Assembly: GCF_000372065.1 (NCBI RefSeq)
Contig: NZ_AQVB01000002.1
Span: forward strand, 142,574 to 206,573
Source: Oligella urethralis DSM 7531
Lineage (GTDB): Bacteria; Pseudomonadota; Gammaproteobacteria; Burkholderiales; Burkholderiaceae_B
Direction: 5' to 3'
DNA length: 64,000 nt
Shown here: positions 49,085 through 58,907 of the stretch, piece after piece
Layout: each line of letters begins with the position of its first letter
Numbering within the stretch: the stretch's first letter is position 1
Notes under the pieces: generated by a model
The model's database searches: none
The model's input: only the letters and a program-made list of their open reading frames with translations
What the model was told of the DNA's origin: nothing
Program-made: the position numbers and the translations under genes

Positions 49085-50863
49085 GTGGTTGCAATTCATT
49101 CTTCTTTACCCCGTCGTCAATTTGACGTGGTTGTCGTGGGTGCCGGTGGTGCCGGTATGCGCTGTTCATTACAATTAGCTCAGGCTGGCTTGTCTGTTGC
49201 TGTTTTATCTAAAGTTTTCCCGACTCGTTCGCACACGGTGGCAGCTCAAGGTGGTGTTAGTGCTTCGCTTGGCAATATGAGTGAGGACCATTGGGAATGG
49301 CATATGTATGATACGGTTAAGGGCTCCGACTGGTTAGGTGACCAGGATGCGATTGAGTTCCTTTGCCGTGAAGCACCGAATGCGGTGTATGAGTTAGAGC
49401 ACTTTGGTATGCCATTTGACCGTAACCCCGACGGTACGATTTATCAGCGTCCATTTGGTGGTCACACTGCGAATCATGGTGAAAAGCCGGTTCAACGTGC
49501 TTGTGCCGTAGCTGACCGTACTGGTCATGCCTTATTGCACACCTTATATCAGCGTAACGTTGCGGCTCGCACTCAGTTCTTTGTTGAGTGGATGGCCTTA
49601 GACTTACTACGTAACGAAGACGGTGATGTACTCGGTGTGACAGCACTTGAGATGGAAACCGGTGATATTTATATTTTAGAGGGTAAGGCGACCGTATTAG
49701 CGACGGGTGGTGCGGGCCGTATTTGGGCTGCTTCGACTAACGCCTTTATTAATACCGGTGACGGTTTAGGTATGGCGGCTCGTGCCGGTATTCCTTTACA
49801 GGATTTAGAGTTCTGGCAATTCCACCCAACCGGTGTCGCTGGTGCCGGTGTACTGATTACCGAGGGTGTACGCGGTGAGGGCGGTATTTTATTAAACAAA
49901 GACGGTGAGCGCTTTATGGAGCGTTATGCACCGACGCTTAAGGACTTGGCGCCACGTGACTTCGTTTCACGTTCGATGGACCAAGAAATTAAAGAGGGTC
50001 GCGGCTGTGGTCCTAATGCTGATCACGTATTGTTAAAGCTTGATCACCTAGGGGCAGACGTGATTAATAAGCGTCTACCATCGATTCGTGAAATTGCAAT
50101 CCGCTTTGGTAACGTTGACCCGATTAAAGATCCTATCCCTGTGGTGCCAACAATCCACTATCAGATGGGTGGTCTCCCTACCAATATTCAAGGTCAGGTA
50201 TTAGACTATGTTAACGGCGAGAATAAGGTGATTAATGGCCTCTACGCTGTGGGTGAGTGTGCAGCTGTTTCGGTACATGGTGCAAACCGCTTAGGTACTA
50301 ACTCATTGCTTGACTTAATCGTGTTTGGTCGCGCCACGGGTAATCATTTAGTGTCTGAGCATTTAGAAAAGCAAAGAGCGCACCAGGATCTACCTAAAGA
50401 AGCAGTTGATAAGTCAATCGCACGTGTAAGTGAGCTTGAAAACCGTACTTCCGGTGAGAAGGTGCAAGAAGTAGGTGATGCAATGCGTATTTCGATGCAG
50501 AGTCACTGTGGCGTATTCCGTACCTTAAAGCTGCTTAATGAGGGTGTTGAGCAAATCGAAGAAATCGCCGAGCGTGCTAATCACATTTACTTTAAAGACA
50601 AATCCAAAGTCTTTAACATGGCTCGCCAAGAGGCCTTAGAGATTTCCAACATGATTGAGGTTGCGCGCGCTACTATCACATCAGCCGCTGCACGTACTGA
50701 GAGTCGTGGTGCTCACGCCCTAAATGACTATCCTGAGCGTGATGACGTGAATTGGTTAAAGCACACCTTATGGTATTCAGAGGGCAGTCGCTTAGAGTAT
50801 AAGCCGGTTCAGATGAAACCCTTAACTGCTAAAACAGTTGAGCCTCAGAAACGTACATTCTAA
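49085..50863 (+). CDS. sdhA: Succinate dehydrogenase flavoprotein subunit
   Basis: The 592-residue subunit starts at a GTG (49085), with GGAG ten bases upstream. The FAD-binding DVVVVGAGGAGMRCSLQLA is near residue 14. The covalent flavin histidine is in TRSHTVAAQGG (His50). GVRGEGGILLNKDGERF and HGANRLGTNSLLDLIVFGR carry active-site and FAD contacts. It oxidises succinate to fumarate on the cytoplasmic side of the inner membrane. Its flavin is attached with help from SdhE, encoded two genes downstream. Confidence 0.98.
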   Translation: MVAIHSSLPRRQFDVVVVGAGGAGMRCSLQLAQAGLSVAVLSKVFPTRSHTVAAQGGVSASLGNMSEDHWEWHMYDTVKGSDWLGDQDAIEFLCREAPNAVYELEHFGMPFDRNPDGTIYQRPFGGHTANHGEKPVQRACAVADRTGHALLHTLYQRNVAARTQFFVEWMALDLLRNEDGDVLGVTALEMETGDIYILEGKATVLATGGAGRIWAASTNAFINTGDGLGMAARAGIPLQDLEFWQFHPTGVAGAGVLITEGVRGEGGILLNKDGERFMERYAPTLKDLAPRDFVSRSMDQEIKEGRGCGPNADHVLLKLDHLGADVINKRLPSIREIAIRFGNVDPIKDPIPVVPTIHYQMGGLPTNIQGQVLDYVNGENKVINGLYAVGECAAVSVHGANRLGTNSLLDLIVFGRATGNHLVSEHLEKQRAHQDLPKEAVDKSIARVSELENRTSGEKVQEVGDAMRISMQSHCGVFRTLKLLNEGVEQIEEIAERANHIYFKDKSKVFNMARQEALEISNMIEVARATITSAAARTESRGAHALNDYPERDDVNWLKHTLWYSEGSRLEYKPVQMKPLTAKTVEPQKRTF

Positions 50864-50881
50864 TTGGTATAGGTTGAAATT

Positions 50882-51595
50882 ATGTCTAAACGAATTGTTA
50901 AATTTGAGATTTATCGCTACGATCCGGACAAGGACGAGCGACCATATATGCAGAAATTGGATGTTGAGCTGAAACCAACTGACAAAATGCTGTTGGATGC
51001 TATTGTACGCATCAAAAATGACGTAGATGATAGTATTTCAATTCGTCGCTCTTGCCGTGAGGGTGTTTGTGGCTCTGATGCGATGAACGTGAATGGTAAA
51101 AACACCTTGGCGTGTATTACCAACTTGAATGATTTAAAAGAGCCGATTGTGTTACGTCCGCTACCGGGTCTTCCGGTGATCCGTGACCTGATTGTTGATA
51201 TGACATACTTCTTCAATCAGTATCATTCAGTACGTCCATACCTTGTGAATAATACGCCACCACCAGAGAAAGAGCGCCTACAAAGCCCACAAGCTCGCGA
51301 AGAGTTAGATGGCTTGTATGAATGTATTCTATGTGCCTGTTGCTCTACTTCGTGTCCTTCTTTCTGGTGGAATCCGGATAAGTTTGTGGGTCCTGCAGGT
51401 TTATTACAAGCTTATCGTTGGCTTGCTGATAGCCGTGATGAAGCAACCACAGAGCGCTTGGATAACCTTGAGGATCCATACCGCTTGTTCCGTTGTCATA
51501 CCATCATGAACTGCGTGGATGCCTGTCCCAAGGGACTAAATCCGACTCGCGCCATTGGTAAGATCAAAGAGATGTTAGTTCGTCGTACAGTTTAG
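50882..51595 (+). CDS. sdhB: Succinate dehydrogenase iron-sulfur subunit
   Basis: The 237-residue protein carries three clusters. The 2Fe-2S cysteines are in RRSCREGVCGSDAMNVNGK (about 55-73) with one further on (LACI). The 4Fe-4S and 3Fe-4S ligands are in CILCACCSTSCPSFWW (about 147-162) and CHTIMNCVDACPKGLNP (about 204-220). It passes electrons from the flavin to ubiquinone. It lies 18 bases after sdhA. Confidence 0.98.
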   Translation: MSKRIVKFEIYRYDPDKDERPYMQKLDVELKPTDKMLLDAIVRIKNDVDDSISIRRSCREGVCGSDAMNVNGKNTLACITNLNDLKEPIVLRPLPGLPVIRDLIVDMTYFFNQYHSVRPYLVNNTPPPEKERLQSPQAREELDGLYECILCACCSTSCPSFWWNPDKFVGPAGLLQAYRWLADSRDEATTERLDNLEDPYRLFRCHTIMNCVDACPKGLNPTRAIGKIKEMLVRRTV

Positions 51596-51627
51596 TGACT
51601 GTACACTGACTTGTTAGAGTACAAGGA

Positions 51628-51891
51628 ATGAGCATATCAGAGGTTGAACTTGCCCGTGCACGCCTTCGTTGGCGTGCACGGCGCGGTTTATTGGAAAACG
51701 ATTTAATTCTTACGAACTTTCTTGATCTTTATGAAGAGCAATTAAGTGATGAAGATGTATTATCGCTAACACACTTGTTTACGTTAGACGACAACCAGCT
51801 ATTAGACATTTTATTAGGCAAAAAAGAACCTGAAGGCGACTACCACACTGATAATATATGCCGACTTGTTCACTTGATTCGCAAGGCCTAA
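51628..51891 (+). CDS. sdhE: FAD assembly factor SdhE
   Basis: The 87-residue protein helps attach FAD covalently to SdhA. The family motif RGxxE is present as RRGLLENDLIL (about residues 18-28). The all-helical ending includes LFTLDDNQLLDILLGKKEP. It sits between sdhB and gltA, the usual place in betaproteobacteria. The length is normal (80-90). Confidence 0.93.
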   Translation: MSISEVELARARLRWRARRGLLENDLILTNFLDLYEEQLSDEDVLSLTHLFTLDDNQLLDILLGKKEPEGDYHTDNICRLVHLIRKA

Positions 51892-51929
51892 TCGCTGTCT
51901 AAGCGCTTATTTAAAAGGAAAAAATCAAG

Positions 51930-53240
51930 ATGCAATTATCCGATAAAAAAGCCACATTAAGCTTTTCAGACGGTTCGCCATCCATCGAACTGCCGATTTA
52001 TGAGGGGACCATCGGCCCTGATGTGATGGATATTCGTAAGTTGTACGGTCAAACCGGCAAGTTTACTTATGACCCGGGTTTTATGTCGACAGCCTCTTGC
52101 GGCTCATCAATCACCTACATTGACGGTGATAAGGGTGAGTTACTCTACCGTGGTTATCCGATCGAGCAGCTGGCTGTAAATTGCGACTTCTTAGAGGTTT
52201 GCTATTTACTCTTACATGGCGAGCTACCAAATGCGGAGCAGAAGAAGGAGTTTGATGTATCGATTAACCGTCATAATATGGTTAATGAACAAATGCATTT
52301 CTTCTTACGCGGCTTCCGTCGTGACGCTCACCCGATGGCTGTATTGACTGGTTTGGTTGGTGCTTTATCGGCTTTCTATCACGACTCAACGGATATTAGT
52401 AATCCGCGTCACCGTGAGATTTCGGCGATTCGCTTAATTGCTAAAATGCCGACGATGGTTGCCATGGCCTATAAGTACAACAAGGGTGAGCCATACATCT
52501 ACCCACGTAACGACTTATCTTATAGTGGTAACTTCCTACGTCAAATGTTTGCTACGCCGTGCGAAGATTATCAGGTCAATGAGGTGGTTGAACGTGCGCT
52601 AGACCGTATCCTAATTCTTCATGCCGATCACGAGCAAAACGCATCTACCTCAACAGTCAGACTTTGCGGTTCTTCAGGTACTAACCCATTTGCAGCGATT
52701 GCTGCGGGTGTGGCGTGCTTGTGGGGTCCTTCGCATGGTGGTGCGAACGAGGCTTGCTTGACCATGCTTGAAGAAATTCAAGCCAATGGCGGTATTGAAA
52801 AAGTTGGCCAGTTTATGGAAGCGGTCAAGGATAAAAATAATCCTGCGCGCCTCATGGGCTTCGGTCATCGTGTGTATAAAAACTACGATCCACGTGCGAA
52901 ATTAATGCAAGAAACGTGTAAAGAGGTACTGTCCGCTTTAGGTTTGGAAAACGATCCTTTATTCAAACTCGCGATGGAACTAGAGCGTATTGCACTAGAG
53001 GACGAGTACTTTGTTGAGCGTAAGCTATACCCTAACGTAGACTTCTACTCTGGTATTGTTCAGCGTGCTATCGGTATCCCAACGTCACTCTTTACCGCAA
53101 TCTTTGCCTTGGCGCGTACCGTTGGTTGGATTGCTCAATGGAATGAAATGCTTGGCGATCCTGATTATAAGATCGGTCGTCCACGTCAGATCTACATTGG
53201 TGCAGCTAAGCGTGATGTAACACCGATTTCGGCTAGATAG
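51930..53240 (+). CDS. gltA: Citrate synthase, hexameric type II
   Basis: The 436-residue enzyme condenses acetyl-CoA and oxaloacetate. The N-terminal beta region (about 1-50) typical of the NADH-sensitive hexameric form is present. The active-site residues are in [20 protein letters not shown] (about 230-250), [10 protein letters not shown] (about 268) and [13 protein letters not shown] (His-Arg, about 310). A terminator follows. It closes the sdh-gltA run with AAAAGGAAAA just before its ATG. Confidence 0.98.
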   Translation: MQLSDKKATLSFSDGSPSIELPIYEGTIGPDVMDIRKLYGQTGKFTYDPGFMSTASCGSSITYIDGDKGELLYRGYPIEQLAVNCDFLEVCYLLLHGELPNAEQKKEFDVSINRHNMVNEQMHFFLRGFRRDAHPMAVLTGLVGALSAFYHDSTDISNPRHREISAIRLIAKMPTMVAMAYKYNKGEPYIYPRNDLSYSGNFLRQMFATPCEDYQVNEVVERALDRILILHADHEQNASTSTVRLCGSSGTNPFAAIAAGVACLWGPSHGGANEACLTMLEEIQANGGIEKVGQFMEAVKDKNNPARLMGFGHRVYKNYDPRAKLMQETCKEVLSALGLENDPLFKLAMELERIALEDEYFVERKLYPNVDFYSGIVQRAIGIPTSLFTAIFALARTVGWIAQWNEMLGDPDYKIGRPRQIYIGAAKRDVTPISAR

Positions 53241-53267
53241 TCACTACGGCATCATGTGATACAGAAG

Positions 53268-53299
53268 TCCCCGAGCAAATGTTCGGGGATTTTTATTTT
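53268..53299 (+). terminator. Terminator of gltA
   Basis: TCCCCGA (53268-53274) pairs with TCGGGGA (53283-53289), followed by TTTTTATTTT. Confidence 0.93.
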
Positions 53300-53364
53300 G
53301 GGTGTAATTAGTGAGCAAATCTGTTACTGTACTAACATCACGTTTAAATTAATTGGAGAGTCTT

Positions 53365-54663
53365 GTGGATCAACAGTCAAGCGTTCCTAAGCATGCATTA
53401 CCCTCTTATTTAAATCAGAATGATTTAGGTGCTTGGGGTATTTTTTTAGAGCAAATTGATCGTATTGCCCCTTATATGGGCAGTTTGTCCCCATGGATTG
53501 AAACCTTGAAACGCCCTAAAACCATTATGGTGGTGGACGTGCCGATTGAGCTAGATGATGGCAGCTTTGCGCATTTTGAAGGCTATCGTGTACAGCACAA
53601 TACCATCCGTGGTCCGGGTAAGGGCGGAGTGCGTTTCCATCAGGATGTGAATCTATCCGAGGTGATGGCTTTAGCTGGCTGGATGTCGATTAAATGTGCT
53701 GCCGTGGATCTACCTTTTGGTGGTGCCAAAGGCGGTATTCGGATCGACCCCCGTAATTATTCCCAAAAAGAGCTTGAACGCGTGACCCGTCGCTATACTT
53801 CTGAAATTGGTAGCATTATCGGTCCGTTAAAGGATATACCCGCGCCGGACGTTAACACTGGTCCACAAGTGATGGCATGGATGATGGATACCTTTTCGAT
53901 GAACCAAGGCTATACTACCTCGGGCGTCGTCACGGGTAAGCCGATTGCGCTAGGCGGTAGTTTGGGTCGAGTGGAAGCGACCGGGCGTGGTGTGTATGTG
54001 GCTGCCTGTGAAGCGGCGAGAGATCAAGGCATTGACCTTCAGGGTGCACGAGTTGTGATACAGGGCTTTGGTAATGTTGGTGGCACGGCGGCACGTTTAT
54101 TTTTTGAAGCGGGTGCCAAAGTCATCGCACTCCAAGATCACACGGCTACCGTGGCCAATGAAGAGGGCATTGATATTTACAAGCTACTTGAGCATGTCGA
54201 ACACCATGGCGGCATTAAGGGCTTTGAAGGTGCAACTGAGATTTCAGTGGATGAATTTTGGGCGACCGAGACCGATTTGTTGATCCCAGCCGCTTTGGAA
54301 AATCAAGTAACAGAGAAGAATGCGCATAGCGTTAACACTAAAATTTTAGTTGAAGGGGCTAATGGTCCGACCACACCAGCGGCTGACGATATCCTGAGCG
54401 ATAAGGGGGTCTTTATCGTGCCAGATGTGCTGGCAAATGCAGGCGGTGTGACCGTTAGTTATTTTGAGTGGGTACAGGACTTCTCCAGCTTTTTCTGGAC
54501 TGTGGACGAGATTAATCATCGTCTGGAACGGATGATGCGCGAGGCCTACCGTGCGATTCGTGAAACTGCCAAGTACCACGGCGTCAGTATGCGCACAGCA
54601 GCCTATATTATTGCTTGCACGCGTATTTTGGAGCAGCGCAAGGTACGTGGTTTGTACCCTTAA
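53365..54663 (+). CDS. gdhA: Glutamate dehydrogenase (Glu/Leu/Phe/Val family)
   Basis: The start chosen is GTG 53365, six bases after GGAGAG; a TTG at 53353 would include that ribosome site. The 432-residue enzyme interconverts glutamate and 2-oxoglutarate with ammonia. [13 protein letters not shown] and [20 protein letters not shown] (about 75-125) hold the substrate lysines. The Rossmann motif is [21 protein letters not shown] (about 230). Length near 430 matches the catabolic NAD-type hexameric enzymes. It stands alone between two terminators. Confidence 0.95.
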   Translation: MDQQSSVPKHALPSYLNQNDLGAWGIFLEQIDRIAPYMGSLSPWIETLKRPKTIMVVDVPIELDDGSFAHFEGYRVQHNTIRGPGKGGVRFHQDVNLSEVMALAGWMSIKCAAVDLPFGGAKGGIRIDPRNYSQKELERVTRRYTSEIGSIIGPLKDIPAPDVNTGPQVMAWMMDTFSMNQGYTTSGVVTGKPIALGGSLGRVEATGRGVYVAACEAARDQGIDLQGARVVIQGFGNVGGTAARLFFEAGAKVIALQDHTATVANEEGIDIYKLLEHVEHHGGIKGFEGATEISVDEFWATETDLLIPAALENQVTEKNAHSVNTKILVEGANGPTTPAADDILSDKGVFIVPDVLANAGGVTVSYFEWVQDFSSFFWTVDEINHRLERMMREAYRAIRETAKYHGVSMRTAAYIIACTRILEQRKVRGLYP

Positions 54664-54674
54664 TGATACTTAAG

Positions 54675-54714
54675 GCCGAGAGCAAAGATTATTTTTGTTC
54701 TCGGCGTTTTTCTC
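54675..54714 (+). terminator. Terminator of glutamate dehydrogenase
   Basis: GCCGAGAGCAAA (54675-54686) pairs with TTTGTTCTCGGC (54694-54705) with one G-T pair, then GTTTTTCTC. It overlaps the 3' end of the convergent EamA gene. Confidence 0.85.
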
Positions 54715-55588
54715 TTCTGCCGCTCTGTACTGCGGTAGCGGTGGTACCAATTGCCGCACTGACAATCAAAATCACCGCAAGCCATTCTCGCAAATCTAAG
54801 AACTCATTCAAAATAACAATCCCCGTCAGCGCACCCACGGCCGGTTCTAAACTCACCATGATACTGAAGGTTTTTATGGGTAAAATCCGCAGTGAGAAGA
54901 TCTCTAAGGTAAAAGGAATGGTGCTAGAGAGTAGGGCGATACCTAGACCGAATAATAATACTGTGGGATTAATTAGTTGAGGACCATTCTGTATCAGCCC
55001 AATCGGCAAAATAATTAATGAGGCAGTGGCAAAGCCATAGGAAGTGATCAATCCTGGGTGAATTAAACGTGCGCGTCGCCCCACGAGGATATACATGCCC
55101 CAAAATGCACCGGCAACCAAGGCATAGACCACGCCGATGGAGTCAAGTTTTAGCGTATCGTTGGCTGCGTGACCTGGCCACAAGAGTAAATAAAGTCCAG
55201 CCAAGGCCAGCAGTACCCAGACAAAGTCCATACGTGAACGAGAAGAGAGGACGGCAACTGCCAAGGGCCCTGAAAATTGAATCGCTAAGGTCACCCCGAG
55301 TGGTAATCTGTCAATGGCTAAATAAAAGGTGCTGTTCATGCCGACCATGCACAGACCGTAGGGGATAATTGTCGCTAAATCTGAACGGGTTAGCGCAATG
55401 CGCCAAGGGCGCCAAAACAGCATCATAAATAGGGTGGAAAACAATAGTCTAAGGGTGGTAGCACCCACGGGGCCGGCAGCCTCGAATAATCCCTTTGCAA
55501 ACGAATTACCGATGCAGAGTGAAAATATCGATAGTACTAGCGCTAGCGCACCTAGCGACATGGGATATTGACGCTGTGATGTAGTCAT
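54689..55588 (-). CDS. EamA-family exporter (RhtA-like), copy 1
   Basis: The 299-residue protein has ten hydrophobic segments arranged as two EamA repeats (about residues 12-140 and 155-285). TTLRLLFSTLFMMLFWRPWR and SLEPAVGALTGIVILNEFL are characteristic of the RhtA/homoserine-threonine exporter group. It probably exports an amino acid or related metabolite from the cytoplasm. It lies 47 bases after a close paralogue on the same strand (copy 2), which looks like a tandem duplication. The basic C-terminal tail GRREKRREQK is typical of such carriers. Confidence 0.88.
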   Translation of the reverse strand: MTTSQRQYPMSLGALALVLSIFSLCIGNSFAKGLFEAAGPVGATTLRLLFSTLFMMLFWRPWRIALTRSDLATIIPYGLCMVGMNSTFYLAIDRLPLGVTLAIQFSGPLAVAVLSSRSRMDFVWVLLALAGLYLLLWPGHAANDTLKLDSIGVVYALVAGAFWGMYILVGRRARLIHPGLITSYGFATASLIILPIGLIQNGPQLINPTVLLFGLGIALLSSTIPFTLEIFSLRILPIKTFSIMVSLEPAVGALTGIVILNEFLDLREWLAVILIVSAAIGTTATAVQSGRREKRREQK

Positions 55589-55635
55589 ATAGTTTAATAT
55601 TAAAATTTAATATCGCGGTAGAGCTACTGCTTTAC

Positions 55636-56538
55636 TTAATTGGCGGCTTTGTTAGTATTATCCTTGCGATTATTTCGTACCGCTGTGGCCGTGCAGCCTG
55701 CTGAAGCGCAGACCACTAGTAAAATGGCGAGCCATTGCTTAGCTGCTAGCACTTCGCCAAGGATAATGATGCCTGCTAATGCGCCCACGGCAGGCTCCAA
55801 ACTCAGCATAATACTAAAGGTTTTGGCCGGTAAAATCCGCAGCGCAAAGACTTCTAAGCTATAGGGTAGGGCGCTGGATAACACCGCAATGCTCAATCCG
55901 AACAGTAAGAGGTTAGGATTAAACATATTGGCACCACCGCTGATTAAACCAAATGGCAAAATGATCATGGCAGCAATGGTCAGTCCATAGGCAGTCACAT
56001 GCGCTGGATGTACACGACGTGCTCTTTGTCCAAAGACGATATAGGCTGCCCAAAATGCCCCAGCAATAATAGCGTAAATCACACCGACTAAATCCAGTGC
56101 GATTAATTGCTCCGAATCCGCATCTGGCCAAAGGAGCAGATATAGGCCGATGACAGCAAAAGCAATCCACAGAAAATCAAAACGTGTTCTGGACGTATAA
56201 ATAGCTAAACTCAAGGGGCCAATAAACTCAATCGCCAGTGCGATACCGACGGGTAAGCTTTGTAGTGCCAGATAAAAGGGGAGGTTCATCCCCACAATGC
56301 AGATACCATAAGGCACAATAGTGGCTAAATCCGAGCGGGTCACGGGGATGCGCCAAGGTCGCCAAATCAACCATAAAATACAGGCTGAGAAAAAAATCCT
56401 AAAGGTCGTTGTTCCGACTGCGCCGACCTCTGAAAAGAGTGTTTTTGCAAATGAGGTGCCGGTGCATAAAGAGATAATTGACAGCACTAAGGTCAGAATA
56501 CCAACCCACATGGGATATTGACGCAAAGCTAAACTCAT
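55636..56538 (-). CDS. EamA-family exporter (RhtA-like), copy 2
   Basis: The 300-residue protein is a paralogue of the downstream gene, with the same start pattern (RQYPMWVGILTLVLSIISLC) and the same SLEPAVGALAGIIILGEVL block near residue 240. Ten membrane helices are predicted by eye. TTFRIFFSACILWLIWRPWR matches the equivalent segment in copy 1. The two probably share an origin by duplication but have drifted enough to handle different substrates. The substrate is not shown. Confidence 0.88.
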   Translation of the reverse strand: MSLALRQYPMWVGILTLVLSIISLCTGTSFAKTLFSEVGAVGTTTFRIFFSACILWLIWRPWRIPVTRSDLATIVPYGICIVGMNLPFYLALQSLPVGIALAIEFIGPLSLAIYTSRTRFDFLWIAFAVIGLYLLLWPDADSEQLIALDLVGVIYAIIAGAFWAAYIVFGQRARRVHPAHVTAYGLTIAAMIILPFGLISGGANMFNPNLLLFGLSIAVLSSALPYSLEVFALRILPAKTFSIMLSLEPAVGALAGIIILGEVLAAKQWLAILLVVCASAGCTATAVRNNRKDNTNKAAN

Positions 56539-56741
56539 AGCGACACCAAAAAGATAGGAACAAATTGAGGATGAGCCAGTTAATCACTAATACTAGTCGT
56601 TTTTGTTAAAGATAGCAATTGAAGTTGCGACTATTGTGAATTGATTTTATTAACTAGTTAAGCTATCATTAACAGCTTAGCGTAATTGCTATGCATCCAG
56701 TGATGTGCTTTGATTTTTTAGATTAAGGCACGTATCAAAAG

Positions 56742-56818
56742 CCCCCTGTAGCTCAGTTGGTTAGAGCAGAGGACTCATAATCCTTTGGTCGCCGGTTCAA
56801 GTCCGGCTGGGGGGACCA
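56742..56818 (+). tRNA. tRNA with CAU anticodon (Ile2 or elongator Met), element attachment site
   Basis: The sequence folds as a 77-nt tRNA with encoded CCA. The D-arm is TAGCTCAGTTGGTTAGAGCA, the anticodon loop CTCATAA, the T-arm GCCGGTTCAAGTCCGGC. The acceptor stem pairs CCCCCTG with TGGGGGG. The CAU anticodon fits elongator tRNA-Met or the lysidine-modified tRNA-Ile2. The TTGGTCGC variable region resembles tRNA-Ile2, so the identity is open. An integrase gene ends 17 bases after it, so the 3' end is the probable attB core. Confidence 0.92.
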
Positions 56819-56834
56819 CTAGAAAGCCAGTAAG

Positions 56835-57920
56835 TTAGCCATTTACAGCCATTTGTAGGTGGCTTTTTCTTTGCCCTAAATCGTCTAGGGGTGACCAAAA
56901 GGTGACCGCAGATGAGTATTCCGCCAGATGAGAAGCATTGAGGTGGGCATACTTTTTAACCATTTCCAATGTTTCCCATCCGCCCATTTCCTTCAGGACA
57001 AATAAAGGCGTTCCGGCTTGGACATGCCAAGAGGCCCAAGTATGCCTTAAGTCATGAAAATGAAAATCATCCAGCCCAACTGCTTTTGTGGCGGCATTAA
57101 ACGACTTATAGTTAATCGTTTTGGGATTTTGACCCGTTGAATCTCTTACAAAGACCCAACGGGGATCATCACCTTGACACGATTTTAAAACAGCGCAGGT
57201 ATCGTCATTCAAAGGAATGGGTCTAGCCTTTCCTGATTTAGTTTTGTCAGCAGTTAACCAAGCAACCTTTTCGTTTAAATCAACCTGTGACCACTCAAGC
57301 GATAATATTTCATTTGCACGAGCGCCTGTTGATAATGCAAAAATTACTGCATTTCTCATCCAGCGCTGACTCAATTGTTGAATCAGCAGTTGAGCCTGCT
57401 CCCTAGTGATCCACCTAACCCGCACTGGGGCCTCTTTAAACTTTGTTAAGTGAGGTAACCTGTCAATCCTGCCATCTTTGTAAGCCAAGTTTAGTAGCCT
57501 AGACATGGTTGAAAGATAGCGGTTTTGAGTAGCTTTGCTTAACTTTAAGTTTCCCTTGACACCGGGCTTTGGCAACTGATGCGTTGGCAAGCAATTAATA
57601 ATTTCCTCTGCGGTTAAAGAGCTTAATGTTCTACCACCAAAGTGGTCGCGCCAGTATCTAATGTGCCTGGTTTTTACAGCATAATCTCGCTCACTGACCG
57701 CTAACTTTAAAACCTGGATAGCAGCCTCATCAAACGTATAATCAGGCTTATCTTCTAGTTTATTTTCTCGCCACAATTCAGCTTTTAAGCGGTCGTGGTA
57801 CTCTTGGGCTTCTTTTTTGTTCCTTGTGCCAGTAGATCGTCTAACTCTTTTGCCGCCTGGTGTCCTGATGTCAATCCACCAGATGGCATTCTGATTGCTG
57901 TTTTTTCTGTATATTGGCAT
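56835..57920 (-). CDS. int: Tyrosine integrase of the integrated element
   Basis: The 361-residue recombinase has an N-terminal SAM-like core-binding domain (about 55-165) and a catalytic domain. Catalytic residues are visible in FALSTGARANEILSLEW (first Arg, about residue 206), FHDLRHTWASWH (His-x-x-Arg, about 295) and VKKYAHLNASHLAEYS (Tyr, about 328). It would join the element to the CAU tRNA by site-specific recombination. It overlaps the excisionase-like gene by 136 bases in another frame. Its C-terminus faces the tRNA, as usual for tRNA-integrating elements. Confidence 0.95.
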   Translation of the reverse strand: MPIYRKNSNQNAIWWIDIRTPGGKRVRRSTGTRNKKEAQEYHDRLKAELWRENKLEDKPDYTFDEAAIQVLKLAVSERDYAVKTRHIRYWRDHFGGRTLSSLTAEEIINCLPTHQLPKPGVKGNLKLSKATQNRYLSTMSRLLNLAYKDGRIDRLPHLTKFKEAPVRVRWITREQAQLLIQQLSQRWMRNAVIFALSTGARANEILSLEWSQVDLNEKVAWLTADKTKSGKARPIPLNDDTCAVLKSCQGDDPRWVFVRDSTGQNPKTINYKSFNAATKAVGLDDFHFHDLRHTWASWHVQAGTPLFVLKEMGGWETLEMVKKYAHLNASHLAEYSSAVTFWSPLDDLGQRKSHLQMAVNG

Positions 57921-58132
57921 GAAGTATCCTCTCTTGCCAGCACAGATAATCGGAATACATTGTTACGCTTTTTTCCAAAATTATCAAGTGCTGAGCGCCA
58001 TATGTACCATTTACGGCCACCTGGCAGTCTAAATCCTAATTCGTGACGCTTAGCGTAAATCGTCCAATAGCTGACTCCTAAGAGTTCAGCCACTTCATTA
58101 ATAGAAAGGGCATAATCCTCTTGCTTATTCAT
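57785..58132 (-). CDS. Excisionase-like HTH protein
   Basis: The 115-residue product has an N-terminal MerR/excisionase-type helix-turn-helix (ALSINEVAELLGVSYWTIYA, residues about 8-27; then GFRLPGGRKWYIWRSALDNF). The C-terminal half is basic and low-complexity. A GAGGAT ribosome site lies before the ATG. Directly upstream of int and overlapping it, it is the likely directionality factor for excision. The overlapping part could be shorter in reality. Confidence 0.8.
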   Translation of the reverse strand: MNKQEDYALSINEVAELLGVSYWTIYAKRHELGFRLPGGRKWYIWRSALDNFGKKRNNVFRLSVLAREDTSCQYTEKTAIRMPSGGLTSGHQAAKELDDLLAQGTKKKPKSTTTA

Positions 58133-58149
58133 TTCATATCCTCAAGCGT

Positions 58150-58905
58150 TTACCAGTCACCAAAAGCATCCCAGGGTGCTTTTTCTTTGGTTTCAGAAGC
58201 AGCTGCTACCACAACCTGAGCTGGTTTTTTGGGTTTAGGTTTGCTTGGTTTGGCTGTTACTTTGACTTGTACCGGAGCAGAAGTGTTCGGATCAAGCTCA
58301 GGAATCACTGGTTTAGCCTCAACCGCTGGCTTAGTTTCTGCTTGCTTAATAACCTGACTATCATGATTCTTACCGGCGGCAGCGATGACTCGCTGCACAT
58401 AACTTGGCTGTCCAGCCAAATCTTGGGTGAATCCTGTCCTGAAGTTACCTGAGTAATAACAAGACAAGGCTTTTTGCAGTGCCTCCTGGTCATTACCGGA
58501 TGCACGACCAAAACATTCAGATAGTATTTCAGCACCTACTTTTAAATTAAGACATGGGTCAAAGACTGATTCATAATCCAATCCGTATTTAGCTAGGTTA
58601 TAGCGGTTAATCTGGCTTAACCCCATACTGAAGTTGCGGCCGGCCTTGTCCAGTTGCCTAGCCGCCTCCACCGCTTCAGAAAAAGTAGTGGGCTGCTTAA
58701 TAGCACCGCCTACTACACCAATTGCATACGGATTAAAACCGCTTTCCGTGCGAGCTACCGCCTGCATCGTGTTGTAATGCACTCCTGAAGCGCATTGTTT
58801 GGCAAGCTCATTGAAGTTAACCGGCGCAGCTGGTTCAGCGGCCTGGGCTACACCAGAGGTTATAAAAAAAGCAGCCGCAGCTGCTTTTAACGTTCTCATA
58901 TTCAT
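58150..58905 (-). CDS. trbN: TrbN/VirB1-type lytic transglycosylase
   Basis: The 251-residue protein has a signal peptide (MNMRTLKAAAAAFFITSGVA, cut after AQA). A goose-lysozyme-like transglycosylase domain covers about residues 35-165: YNTMQAVARTESGFNPYAIG with the catalytic Glu, and FSMGLSQINRYNLAKYG. The C-terminal part is Pro/Lys-rich and disordered. Such enzymes open peptidoglycan locally for assembly of a conjugation channel. In IncP plasmids trbN follows trbM, and here the two are separated only by a small membrane-protein gene. Confidence 0.88.
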   Translation of the reverse strand: MNMRTLKAAAAAFFITSGVAQAAEPAAPVNFNELAKQCASGVHYNTMQAVARTESGFNPYAIGVVGGAIKQPTTFSEAVEAARQLDKAGRNFSMGLSQINRYNLAKYGLDYESVFDPCLNLKVGAEILSECFGRASGNDQEALQKALSCYYSGNFRTGFTQDLAGQPSYVQRVIAAAGKNHDSQVIKQAETKPAVEAKPVIPELDPNTSAPVQVKVTAKPSKPKPKKPAQVVVAAASETKEKAPWDAFGDW

Positions 58906-58907
58906 TG

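Noticed and set aside
49317-49646. 109-residue minus-strand open frame
   Set aside because: It is antisense to sdhA and has a His/Arg-rich composition typical of shadow frames.
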